This document shows, piece after piece, positions 24,509-36,352 of a stretch of 64,000 nt of DNA (within the stretch, counting starts at the first letter, position 1; every line of letters begins with the position of its first letter). The notes under the pieces are model-generated. The model had not been told where the DNA came from and made no database searches. It saw only the letters and a list, made by a program, of their open reading frames with translations. This stretch comes from Antedon mediterranea (lineage: Eukaryota; Echinodermata; Crinoidea; Comatulida; Antedonidae). The DNA lies in contig NC_092676.1 of assembly GCF_964355755.1 (NCBI RefSeq), forward strand, positions 10,896,288 through 10,960,287, written 5' to 3'. A program made the translations under genes and the position numbers.

Positions 24509-25803
24509 TGGATTCAATTCACATTTATTTACTCATCGTTTATAAATACAGTTTCATAGCATAAATGATGGCAAGGATCCTGCATAGAGAAGTTTACACT
24601 TCTGTTTTCGCAGGACCCTTTTACATAAAAAACATAAAACAATAAACACAACATATTAGATACAAAATAAAAAAAAAAACATTTCCTATATACATTTTAG
24701 AGTTGTTCATCATCAAAAAGCGATACTGTTTTTCTAACATGATTTTGTATACATTTTGTCTTAAAAAAGAAGATATTCAGTTTATTACTTCCAGTACATG
24801 TGGATTCTTTCTATATATATTATAGCAAAAGTATGAATACATATAATATAAAACAGGCTATGTGTGTATACTCGCACACACCAACACAAATGCATAATAT
24901 ATGCATCTATATTCTATGAGTGAAGCATTTTAAGTTCTGTAATTCGATAAAATGTCTCTTTTTACATATTTTTTTAGTATTTTATAATTTTTGTTAACAA
25001 TATCTAAGTGATTTCTACAGAGCTCGTTCCATAGTTTCGGTCCGTGAATACTGATAAAATGTTGACCAGACGTTAACCTAGAGTATGGTTGTTTTACGCT
25101 ACAAATATTTCGAAGATTATGGGTAGTATTTTCGTTTCTTTTGAATATCATTTGGATTCGTCTGGGTAAAACATTGCTTTTAATCTGGGCCATGAAACCT
25201 AGGACGGTAACTCTGTTGATATCTTGTATGTTAAGTATATTTAATTGCTTAAACAGTAGCTCAGAATGTTGCCATGGCTTTTTAAATAAAATTATTCTAG
25301 CAGCCTTTTTCTGGAGTTTAAGAAGGGATTCTAGTGTACTATCATATGTACTGCCCCAAATAATGTTTCCATACTGAAGGTGCGGTAGAATTAATGTATT
25401 ATACAAATTTGTTAAAATATAATTAGGAAAAAAATGTCTAGTTTTTATCAATATTCCAATAGACCTAGCGGTTTTTTTTACTAATAAGCCTTATATGATT
25501 TTTCCAGCAAAGGTTCTCATTTATTACAACCCCAAGAAATGTTACATTTTTTTGTTGTTTTAAAGTAATGTTATTCATTTTCAATTCAATGTTGGTTGTA
25601 ATAATACGCCTTTGGGCAGTTTTAAAGAATACGTAATTTGTTTTGCTGGTGTTTAATAAAAGTTTATTAGCTTTGAACCACATATTAATTCTATCTAGTT
25701 CCACATTCATAGTGTTTGACAATGCGTTCAGGTTATTTCCACACTTGAATCCTGTTGTATCATCGGCAAAGCTAATTAATTCAATTTGTGTACTTGAGTA
25801 CTA
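24509..25803 (-). pseudogene. 5'-truncated CR1-like LINE, C-terminal reverse transcriptase and 3' UTR
   Basis: On the minus strand the frame enters at about 25803 just before the ISFADDT catalytic box. It continues through LDRINMWFKANKLLLN, the FLGVVINENLCWKNH block (25722-25465), one frameshift, and the thumb/C-terminus (25451-24930: YNTLILPHLQYGNIIWG, LLKLQKKAARIIL, THNLRN). A 3' UTR with a small hairpin and AATAAA follows to about 24509. Truncation at the 5' side and one frameshift make it dead. Confidence 0.85.
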
Positions 25804-25984
25804 AACTAAAGTTGTGATAATTATGATATTGGCTCTAAAAGGATAAGCCAAAATTACACTATTAACGTTTAATTTAATCTACAACCAATGAGTAGATGAA
25901 TATGTTTGTTGTAGAGGAAAATGTATACTTTGCTCGTTTTGTGTGTGGTTCTGATATTGTACGTCACAATCCTAAAGAAGTTAA

Positions 25985-26080
25985 GTGAAAGCCAAGTTGC
26001 TGCAACACCATTGTTGTTGTTGTTGTCGTCGTCGTCATCGTCGTCGTCATCATGATTATCATCATGATTATTATGATATT
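25985..26080. repeat. Trinucleotide-rich microsatellite
   Basis: Runs of TTG, TCG/TCA and ATC/ATT triplets. They explain the Cys- and Ile-rich open frames that pass through. Confidence 0.8.
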
Positions 26081-27391
26081 TGTCGTGGTAGGCGAGACAA
26101 TGCCCGGATTAATTTGGAAGTTTGCTCCCCGGGTATCAAGCGTGCGAGGCTTGGCTCAAATGAATACAATATCAAGACCAACAGAAAGACAACAAGTTGT
26201 TGATTGCCGTTACCATACCATTTATTGTGCACGAATCAACGTTACTCAGAAAATAAAGAGAACGAAGGAAAACCCTGAAAATATACAAACAAGAGTTACA
26301 TAATTTCAATAACAATCAGTTTATAACTTCACTTTACCACTGTATTACCACTATAATTAAACACAACCTCACTGTGTACAAACTGGTTATCATTAAGAAC
26401 AATACAATCTAATAACAATATAAACGTCATTACAAACGATTAATACCTGAATCAACTTGAATGATGTATTTACTAACTAAGAACGAAAGATCGTACAGCA
26501 ATCAACCATTTCTCTATAAATTGAAGTAAAGATTTGAGAACATTATTTGCTTTATTTAAGTTGTATGCATGCAATTTCGTATAATCAATTAACAGGCAAT
26601 GATCCGTCTATCGTGTAATATAATTCGTTTTACTACTTACAATGGTAACTTCAACAACGGCTTAATAATATATATACAACACAGTAACGAAAATCACATC
26701 TTCCTCTGTTTGCAACAAAAGATTTTCTGACGCGCAGACAGAAAAACCAGGTAGTTAAACAAAACATCACCTATATGCAAATGCGCCAAACACAATGCTC
26801 GCGAAACAACTAGCAGCAAGACACTTATATGCAAATACGCAGAACGCATACGAACAACAACTGATCCATGACATTATTATCATTATGATTATTATGAATA
26901 TTATTATTATTTGTTTGAGTAATTGACAGCCTACTTTCCATGAGCTACTCGGCCAAAGTAAATGTTCACATTATTTAAGTAACACGTTTTGTAGAATCAA
27001 GGTAAGATTTAACATGCTATTGTGTAGTAACACTGAATGAAACTACTTTAACGAAAAATTATGCTTAAATACATTTTATTGGTAGGTGTACAGTACTACA
27101 TTTTATTTATAAGCAAAATATTCTACTGTACAATTACTGTTGCCATTAGACCTAAATGTGTTACCATGAATTTTCTAAATAAAAATCATATAAACTATTT
27201 CAATTCTTAAGCAAACGATGGCAAAATGAAGCTTTACCTATCCGAGTGTGTACCTTGTTGCAAAGTAACTGAAATTCAGAAACTTATTGTAACTGAAGTT
27301 AAGCAGTAGACATAAGCAAACATATTATATTATTTTATAAAATAGATAGTTCTTAATATACTAATAAAATCAAGAAACATACAGAATCAAA
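26081..27391. other. Non-coding, nothing recognised
   Basis: AT-rich sequence. The short frame at 26052-26303 has no recognisable domain and begins in the microsatellite. Confidence 0.4.
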
Positions 27392-27700
27392 GCATGGATA
27401 ACAATACAGCTAACGATGATGAAAACGAAATATCTAATCCAATGGATATACTATTTAATCCAATATATTGCTAACGACGGTAATTATAATTACCATGACG
27501 AAATAAGCTAAATGCTGTTGAGATCTTATATGAGTCCATATGACTTGAATGAATCTGTAGGCCTACAGAAATTAAAACATATTGGCTATTCTTTCCTTAA
27601 CTATAATATTCGAAGTATCAATAAACACATTGATGAACTAACTACATACCTAAACCTAATCAACTACTCCTTTACAATAATAGGTACTGTATATCGGAAA
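27392..27700 (+). pseudogene. Fragment of a CR1-like LINE ORF2 N-terminus and endonuclease
   Basis: An acidic leader starting MDNNTANDDENEISNP at 27392 breaks at a stop. A second frame then reads FLNYNIRSINKHIDELTTYL and FTIIG, which is the start of the LINE apurinic endonuclease (NxRS...N block followed by the IGLTE position). The Glu motif itself is lost. Only about 300 bases remain. It is unrelated in position to the fragment at 24509-25803, and too little is left to say whether both belong to one family. Confidence 0.7.
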
Positions 27701-28226
27701 CAATACATCGTTCAGACCATATTTACAGAGCTGTGACTTCCTCGCATTAGCAGAATCGGATAAAGCAGGAGGTGTTGGTATCTTTGTTTCTTAAAATAGA
27801 TATAAAGCAGAGAAAAGATCTATGTATTGAATCTTGTGAATTCTGTAGCTGTTAGTACACTCAACGTGGAAGACTGTCGACAGTCTACCAGAGACCTATC
27901 TGACTGTATTAAGTACTTTTAATACACGATATCGCTGTCATTAGGTTCCTATCTGGAGACAATTTGTAACGTTATACTTATAGGCTATATTCAATATAAA
28001 ATCCACTCGGCAACCAGAATAGTAGCAAGAAGGCCTAGTCAATTATTGTACAAATTACGTAATTAGTTTAGTAGCTCATCTACCTTTTTAGCAGGGCATA
28101 ATGAATATCGTAGCTAGGCTAGGCCTACTAGCGTGAAATCAACCAATTATTTGGGTGGTATGAGGGGGTGGGTAGGAAGTTAAGTACGAGTTGGCATGGG
28201 TACGAGTCGACCAGGGTACACCCACT

Positions 28227-30584
28227 GGAGTATGGTCGAAGCGGCCGCCAACCAAAGCGGCCGCCAGTTTAATATCGTCATTTGTATGGAACGCCATGTG
28301 CGCTTTAATCTTTGATTGTCGTTGTCAACGCCATGGCCTATGGCGAGTTGAGTTACAGCTGTGTGTATGGTCAAACCAATAAATATAAGCCAAATCATGT
28401 AACTGATAAAACTGATAACTGATAAAAATACTTTTATTGCAACTTTTGGGTTGAATTATACTATCAAATCTTTATATTTCTATAATAATTAAGTTTGCCT
28501 GCGGATAAATCAATGTATATTTTATTTGTATTTTAATATTAATAACTAACTAAAAATATATTTACATTATATATTATCGAATCATTAATAATTTACGTTT
28601 GCATCATAATCTACATACTATTGAACCTCTATGTCTCATTTATTACGTACTATTTATTTATTTGTTTATTTTATCTTCTTGACCCGACGTTTCTTGAGCA
28701 CTCTCCTATCGAATCTTTATACAGATTGCATTAATAATTTACGTACGGTATTGGCGAATATTTATATCTCATTTACATACTATCGAATCTTCATACAGTA
28801 TTGCAATAATAATTTACGTACGGTATTGCCGAATCTTTATATCTCATTTACATACTATCGAATCTTTTTACAGTATTGCAATATAATAATTTACGTACGG
28901 TATTGGCGAATATTTATATCTCATTTACATACTATCGAATCCTTATACAGTATTGCATTAATAATTTACGTACGGTATTGCTGAATCCTTGTATCTCATA
29001 GAATCTTTTTACAGTATTGCAATAATAATTTACGTACTATTAAGGTATTGCCGAATCTTTATATCTCATTTACATACTATCGAGTCTTTATACAGTATTG
29101 CATTAATAATTTACGTACGGTATTGCCGAATATTTATATCTCATTTACATACTATCGAATCTTTATACAGTACTGCATTAATAATTTACGTACGGTATTG
29201 CCGAATCTTTATATCTCATTTACATCAAATCTTTATACAGTACTGTATTGCAATAATAATTTACGTACGGTATTGCCGAATATTTATATCTCATTTACAT
29301 CAAATCTTTATACAGTATTGCATTAATAATTCATGTACGGTATTGCCGAATCTTTATATCTCATTTACATCGAATCTTTATACAGTATTGCAATAATAAT
29401 TTACGTACGGTATTGCCGAATATTTATATCTCATTTACATCGAATCTTTATACAGTATTGCAATAATAAGTACGTACGGTATTGCCGAATATTTATATCT
29501 CATTAATTTACATCGAATCTTTACAGTATTGCATTAATAATTTACGTACGGTATTGCCGAATCTTTATATCTCATTTACATCGAATCTTTATACAGTATT
29601 GCAATAATAAGTTACGTACGGTATATTGCCGAATATTTATATCTCATTAATTTACATCGAATCTTTACAGTATTGCATTAATAATTTACGTACGGTATTG
29701 CCGAATCTTTATATCTCATTTACATCGAATCTTTATACAGTATTGCAATAATAAGTTACGTACGGTATTGCCGAATTTTTATATCTCGTTTACACTGTAC
29801 TATCGAATCTTGGTTTTTATTATTAGTAATAGGGTGTGTTATACATTTAAGTGTTATTCCATTGTAATACATTGTTTGTGTTTTCAATGAAGCAACGTGA
29901 AGACGAAAACGCGACCTTCTACAGCACTATTCCTGGCCGGCCGCCAGTCGAGTTATTAGCAGAAATTCACGTAATTAATTACGTATACCGTACAGGCACT
30001 TGCGTCTTATTTTAGTATTTAAAACTAATTTTAAATTGATCAATATTTATATATCTGAAGGTATAAAACAATTTAGGATATTAAATAAATAAATTGATGT
30101 CATCATGTTATTGTAATTAAATTATGTTTGCGAACACGTACTACTTACAGTAGTTACTTTACTAATATATTAATATACAATAACAAATATATATATTTTG
30201 ATTTGATATATTTTATTGAAAAAATATATATATTATTCTTAATAATTGGCATATTATATATTATACAATAAAAACACCACAATGTTTTTTATTGACTTTA
30301 TTAAACATATATATCATTTAGAACAGTTAAAGTAAGTAATCATCGATTCGCCATTTCGTTTAAAAGAAGGTATCACATTCAATCTGTCAAAAAAGAGAAT
30401 ATATTACATAATATTAATAATGTAAGTTGTTATTTACGTCCGAGGAAAAGAAAACCTGACGATCGAAACAATGACAATCAAAAATGACAAAACAACGACA
30501 ATCAAAGCGCACACGGCGTTCCATACAAATTACCGTTATTGAACTAGCGGCCGCTTTGGTTGGCGGCCGCTTCGACCGTAATCC
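28227..30584. mobile_element. Non-autonomous DNA transposon with 8-bp TSD and internal minisatellite, copy 1
   Basis: The left end GGAGTATGGTCGAAGCGG and the reversed right end GGATTACGGTCGAAGCGG continue into paired GGCCGC boxes, an AGTT(T/C)AATA block and a GTATGGAACGCC block. The imperfect inverted repeats are thus roughly 90 bp long. The octamer CACCCACT flanks both sides exactly (28219-28226 and 30585-30592). The interior has a minisatellite and AT-rich DNA but no transposase. Eight-base duplications occur in hAT, P and Merlin elements; the GG start argues against typical hAT, so the superfamily is open. A second copy lies at 58716-60789. Confidence 0.92.
28700..29815. repeat. 75-bp minisatellite inside transposon copy 1
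   Basis: About 15 units built from TTTACGTACGGTATTGCC, GAATCTTTATATCTCATT, ACATACTATCGAATC and ATACAGTATTGCA. Unit length varies from about 62 to 80 bases by loss of the TACTATC part. The open frames here are repeat readings, not proteins. Confidence 0.95.
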
Positions 30585-30592
30585 CACCCACT

Positions 30593-31260
30593 AGCCCTAC
30601 TACTAGAGCACAGGCTATAGTCCTGCGAGAATGGGAAATCTGGCCTAGATAGGCATAGGCCTAGATTAGGTACGCCGCAAAAAAGCTATCCTATGAGCAT
30701 AAAAAGGCCTCGTAGTAGAGCCAAAGGTGTTAGCCCACTACTACGGATCACTAATTAATCTATCTAGGGCTAGCTAGCCTAGGCCTATATAGAGTTCATT
30801 TTAAATTAAGTAGGCCTGGTTGGTTGGTTGCTCTAGTTAGGCCTGGGCTTCAGTAATTTCGGTCGCATTTTCGGCCTACTTTTCAGGACATGTGAGAGGT
30901 GAGGTAGGTTAGCCCAGCTAGGCTAACCTAACCTGTAAATAAGTAGTATTCTAGCCCATCCATGATGCCTGATGGGTACGAGTTGGCAGCCATTGGTACG
31001 AGTTGACCCGTATTCTAGCTAGGGTGTCCTGGTCAACCCGTACCCAAACCATGGAGTAAAGCCCAAACCAACCCGTATATGTAATATAAATATACTTTTA
31101 ATAGCATTAAACATGGGTACAGGCGCGCCAGCCCATGATGAGTACGAGCCAGCCCATGATGTGCAGGAGTGGGCCAACATTTTGGGTATGAGTAAACCAA
31201 AATTTGGGTACGTTGTTGGCATGGGTACGTGTTGACCTGTATCCTTCTAGCTAATCTTAC
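30593..31260. repeat. Dispersed GGGTACGAGTTGG motif cluster and TAGGCCTA-rich DNA
   Basis: Direct and inverted copies of (T)GGGTACGAGTTG(G/A)C(C) occur at about 30973-31010, 31030-31080, 31140-31240 and, left of the transposon, at 28185-28215. This suggests that transposon copy 1 landed within an older repeat. The TAGGCCTA palindrome is dense around 30640-30850. Confidence 0.5.
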
Positions 31261-33256
31261 TAGGCCTAGAGTAGAGTAGAGTAGGTCTATGTTATACCCA
31301 GACCGGTTACAATAATGGTCTATTCATTCTGTTTATACTGTAGCTTTATTGATAGCTGGGTTGGGGCGGCTTTTTCTCATTCTAAAACAGATTTTCTTAT
31401 CATAATAAAATAATATATGAATTTAAATGTAATATTGTATACATAATATTAGTAATTGCCATTGCATTTATTATAATTATATACTATACGGTTACCCCTT
31501 AATTATACTATAGTATAATTTTCTTGTTATATTTTACAATATTTTCTTCATAGTTCAACAATTTTTTCTTTCACAGGAGAAATTATCATACTGAATCATC
31601 ACACACCAAGTCTCATAAATCTCTACTGTATTTCTCCAAGGTACTCCAGCTACATGGTATTGCCTTGAGGCTAAACTACATTAAACGATATACTGGCGCG
31701 CACTACCATCATTCCTGGCCCGTCAACCTGGACCACATTACAGTATGGTCCAACACATAAGTACAGTAGTCGTACTACTGATTCAAAATAGTGAATTACA
31801 CCCTGTGGTCAAGGCTTTATTTGCTTTTATGCTTATTTCCTCCAAATACAGAGTACGTAGGGCTTTCAATTTGCTTTTATACTTGTTAATTTAAAAATCG
31901 TTTATGCCTATTGTTGCATAAAGTATCAAATTTAGACTGTAAGTACTGGGATGATCACCCTAAATTTTCTTTTTCAATTAACAATTTTATATTTCACAGC
32001 TGAAAAATGCACTAAAGCATCATATAGAGATTTTTTATTCATAACTGTTAAATTGCATCCCAATACATGGTACCTATATAAAAATACAAAGGCGGCCAAC
32101 ACAGATAGTTTGATATATACAGTACTCTCTTATAAATAGATGTATCTCTCCAAATTACTCCAACTACCTAATTAGCATACTACTGTACACTTTGTAGACA
32201 AGAAATAAATTGTATCCACCTAGAGGACTTATGGTAGTACAGTCGATCGTCCTGTCACTGGCCCGGTAAACATAATCTACGCCTAGATTATTACAGTAAT
32301 TAAAGTACATTATTACAGAGATTTTTTTTTTTGGATAGACCTCCATGTAAATTCATTAAAGGCTATATGATTGCTTTATATTTTAATATGTGATAGTAGA
32401 TAATCATTGTGCATAATGAAGACTATGAATCTAATATTTACTTGCATTCTCATCTTTTTAAAATTGTATTTATAATGCTGGTAATGAGTTTACTATTGAA
32501 AAAGTCATGTTTCCACTTATCTCAAATTGTGGCACACCTCTAACCTTGGTAGAACTGACTGTGTTCTACATGAGTACATTTATTCTGGCATATAGTAGTG
32601 TTTCCACCATACTTCAACCTGGTAATTGAATAAATTTCATCGGGGTAAAATTTAAACTAATTATCACCTTTTAACATAAAGTATCCTCCTGAAACATGTT
32701 TGTACTGTACTTCATCTAATATCCATTACTTAATACTAATTTGGGTGATTTATGTCTAACTTCAGGAATGATCTAAGGCTAGAAGAACGAATTTCTGTAC
32801 ATATAATTTATATAAAAAATAAACCAATGTTTTCCTGATAACTTAACCCCTAGGTTGATAACTAACAAAGAAATTATTGAAATTGTGTTCTTACAATATA
32901 TGTGTACTGTATCTACATATGCATACTGCGTTGAAAAGAAGAATGTTTTATAGTTGTTATAGGTTATTTCCAAATATTAAAGGTCTGATATCTAACATAA
33001 ACTAAATGTTATCAAACTATGTTTTCGAAAATCTTTATGATATAATAATTATAATATAAATATGAACATAATATTAAATTATATTGACTATTTTTGATAA
33101 TCATCATGTCCTTATAAATTCATTTTTATTTATTTTGTGGTAATATAGTTCATATATTATGTATTAAATAAATTGTTAAGGCCCTATACTGTTTATATTT
33201 AAGGAAAGTTTATTATACACTATTATTTTATGCCTACCAATATTAGTATTAATTGT
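31261..33256. other. Non-coding; possible old duplication
   Basis: Blocks near 31610-31750 and 32120-32280 look like diverged copies (CTCCAA-TACTCCA-CTAC, and CCTGGCCCG/CTGGCCCGGT-like pieces) about 500 bases apart. No coding sequence is recognised. Confidence 0.3.
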
Positions 33257-33538
33257 TTATGTAACTATTTTGTCTAATTGCATTGGATTTTTGTATAGGC
33301 CAATGGCATTAATGTTTTTCTCAAAGCAAATTAGCCTAATAATGCCATATTTAGACACATAATTCATTGATTTTTTTTTGCTGTCATGAGAGTTAATTTC
33401 ACTCTTAAATTTGGATCGGACTAATATATCACGAAGGTTGGGAGGTCTACGAAATGCAATAATGGGTGGTTCCGGAAAAACAGTCCTGAGACGTTCTGTG
33501 GACTGTAGAATGGGCAACCAGCCAAGTTGTTTGGACAA
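33257..33538 (-). pseudogene. Fragment of a Penelope-like element (reverse transcriptase/GIY-YIG linker)
   Basis: The minus-strand frame holds RLRTVFPEPPIIAFRRPPNL followed by RDILVRSKF. This block lies between the reverse transcriptase and the GIY-YIG endonuclease in Penelope-like elements, as I recognise it from invertebrate proteins. Neither catalytic domain remains on either side. Family placement is from memory of the motif. Confidence 0.55.
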
Positions 33539-36352
33539 GTAGTTCTCGAGGAAATGCTATTTTTGTTTACGTATAACAATAACTTACTAACTGAGTAATC
33601 CTGCTAACAGACAAACAGACTCGCGCGATCGATTACATATACCTCCTTGGCGGAGGTAAACAATAATAAAACGATTGTGATTGGTTATCAATAACGTTTC
33701 TCTCTTGGTATTTTACTTAAGCATATATCCAACAGCGAGGTGTCAATTACCTGATGAATTATTATTAGAATGAATAAAATAACATATTTATGAAAATAAT
33801 GGCAACAATGAAACTTTTTTGTTACTGTTAATTGTTCCGCTTGCTGTTTCTGTGTTAATTTTCTATCGTGTATCAAACAACAATTCTATTAGGCCTATAT
33901 GAATTATTGGACTTGCTATTAACAATTGAATACGTTCTTCAGTTTTAATCTCATTATGTACATCAGTGGAAATCGTGCGTAACTGTTCATATTACTAACA
34001 CGTTCCTCAGTTTGGTATGCCATTATATAAACAAACAAACTCTTCTGAAAATAAATAAAATGATAAACAAATAGTAGCATAATAATGTAATTAGAATAGA
34101 ATCTTTCAAATTACTAAAAACAATATATATTTAAACTGATCTAATAATCAAACAAATATTAAAGTCATTTATGGAAAAAAAAAATATATTGTAAATATGA
34201 TAGTAATAAGTCATTTAACCCTAAAAATACATACAGTATGAAAGAAATATGAGAGTATATAATTCGACTTAAACAAAACGAGTACATAATCATAAATCTT
34301 ACAATTTTAGAAACAGTAATGAATTTCGATTACCATTATGTCAAAATATTAAAATTATTTATTATAATTAATATTAATAATAAAGTGTTTTCTGAACTGG
34401 TAAAATATTGCAAGCACAGCCCGGCAAATAATGTGTATTTTGTTAACTAGATGGTACGCGAGCGAAGCAAGCGTACCATAGGTCGTACCCACAGATGGTT
34501 CTCGAATACACAGTAATTTATGTGTTAAAACAATGGCGATTTCAAATGTACGTACCACAGGAACGAATAAATAGACACGGTGATTCGTTTGTAGTCAACT
34601 AAATTTAGCACCCTGGGAATTACTTCCGAAAAAATCCCCAAATTTTTTAGTCAAATTTAAATAAACCAAATTCGTGTTTTGTATGTAACATTAGAATTAG
34701 GGGATGGGGAAGAGGATGGGTGCAAAGAGGAACAATTTTTAAATAAATAAATAACAATAACAATAATAATAACAACAACAACAATAAATACAGTTTAAAA
34801 ATTCAAAGTTCAAATTTGTTTACAACACCACACCATTAGACACCTGTGGCTGTCAAATTGCACCACTCCAACAGGTTTAAATCACAAAAAAAGTTCACAG
34901 AATTCTAATTAAAAACTAAAACGATACATTCTGTAACATAAATAGCCTACTCACGATTTCGAACTAATACTTATAATAATACTTATAGTTAATAATAGTA
35001 TACCTTGCCATATCCATTAATAGTTACAAATTTAAGGGAGACAAATACATTTTAATAACGCTTTTGAATCAGTGGCAGTACACTTAAAAACGGTTCAACT
35101 AATTATATTTCAACATTTGTTATAATGGAATAATGTCTACATTATTATCGTGTTAATGTGTGTAAAAACAGTAATTTTGTCGGGTTGCCTAATCTTATAA
35201 CGATGTGGTTCAAATATTTCTTTACATCGACATTTTTAGTTGTAATACTTTAGCCTTTAATATCATTTAAATAATATATAAATATGTTTGGTTTCTTATG
35301 TTCAATATAATTAATTTTATGTAAATAAAATGTTATATTATATGGCAATCTTTTATTGGTGTTTTGATACACTGTATCTTGAATAAATAAATAAATATCA
35401 CTGGTCACTCTGGTTTCATAACGTAGACCCAAATTAAATAAACAATATAAGATATTATCTTATACTTTGCAAAAGGTTTCGTGTAAAGGATGTAGGTTGA
35501 GAAATTACCAGCTGTGTTTCTATATTTTGTATGTATAAAAGATTAATATAATGGCAAGAATACAAGTCGATGGCAACTATAAAGGTGAGCTCCTTACATA
35601 CATCTTCTCAGTTTGTATATGATTGCCTCTGAGAAAACATATTGTAAGTATGTACGTGTTAATAATCATCTTTTTGATCCATGGCCATCTTTTTCTTTCT
35701 TCGTCTCGTTTTCATTATTTCGTTTTACACCAGTCAATTAATATCATCATTGTAACAATCATTGTCTCCTTCACCTCCTTCTATATCATACAATTGACTG
35801 TTTATTACTATACTGTAGCCGTCTTCAATATTTTGAAATCATCTTCAGCATCTAATTGTTATAGGCCTACTCAGTGGTTTGTTTCTATAAGTAAAGTATT
35901 ATCCATATTAACAGCATATTCCTGGCTTAAAAACCTATACCAATTTCTAAATTATCCAAATCATCATCATCAATTTTCATTTATTTAACCAATCTATCAT
36001 ATCTCTAGCTTCTGATTTTTGTAATTGAAATTGGTTTTCTGCATTTTCTATCTATTTGTGTTACCATTTTGTGTTACCTTTTTCTTAAATACAAAATGTG
36101 CTTTTTAGGGCTTCTCATCATCACTCTGTGATTTTCATTAATTAGTGTGTGTTGTTGCAATTAACACTCACTTATTAATGATCAAACGTTAATATCAAAA
36201 TTATTAATTTATTATCTTCTGTAATACAATCAGTCATGTTAAACCCTGTAGTGGTCATCTTTCTTTAGTCATAAACATGTTTGCAATTATGTGGTGAACG
36301 TTTCTACAAAAAGGTTGCATCATGATATGTTTTCGATAGATTTGATACCAAG
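33539..36352. other. Non-coding, nothing recognised apart from short repeats
   Basis: AT-rich sequence with an (AAT/AAC)n microsatellite at 34738-34790 and a 24-base palindromic GGTACGCGAGCG...CGTACC motif at 34453-34477. The 121-residue frame at 35623-35988 is hydrophobic and low in complexity and resembles no family I know. Confidence 0.4.

Noticed and set aside
25985-26303. Cys- and His-rich small protein frames
   Set aside because: They start in a trinucleotide microsatellite and have no signal peptide or conserved Cys pattern.
28631-29396. Three overlapping open frames reading YISFTYYRIFIQYC-type repeats
   Set aside because: They are translations of the 75-bp minisatellite in several frames; unit length changes shift the frame, so no protein is maintained.
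28700-29815. CRISPR-like array
   Set aside because: Units are contiguous 75-bp tandem repeats without unique spacers, in a eukaryotic context.
35623-35988. 121-residue frame with hydrophobic segments
   Set aside because: Low complexity, no recognised domain; the frame contains TATAGGCCTACT repeat motif; no splice or start context.
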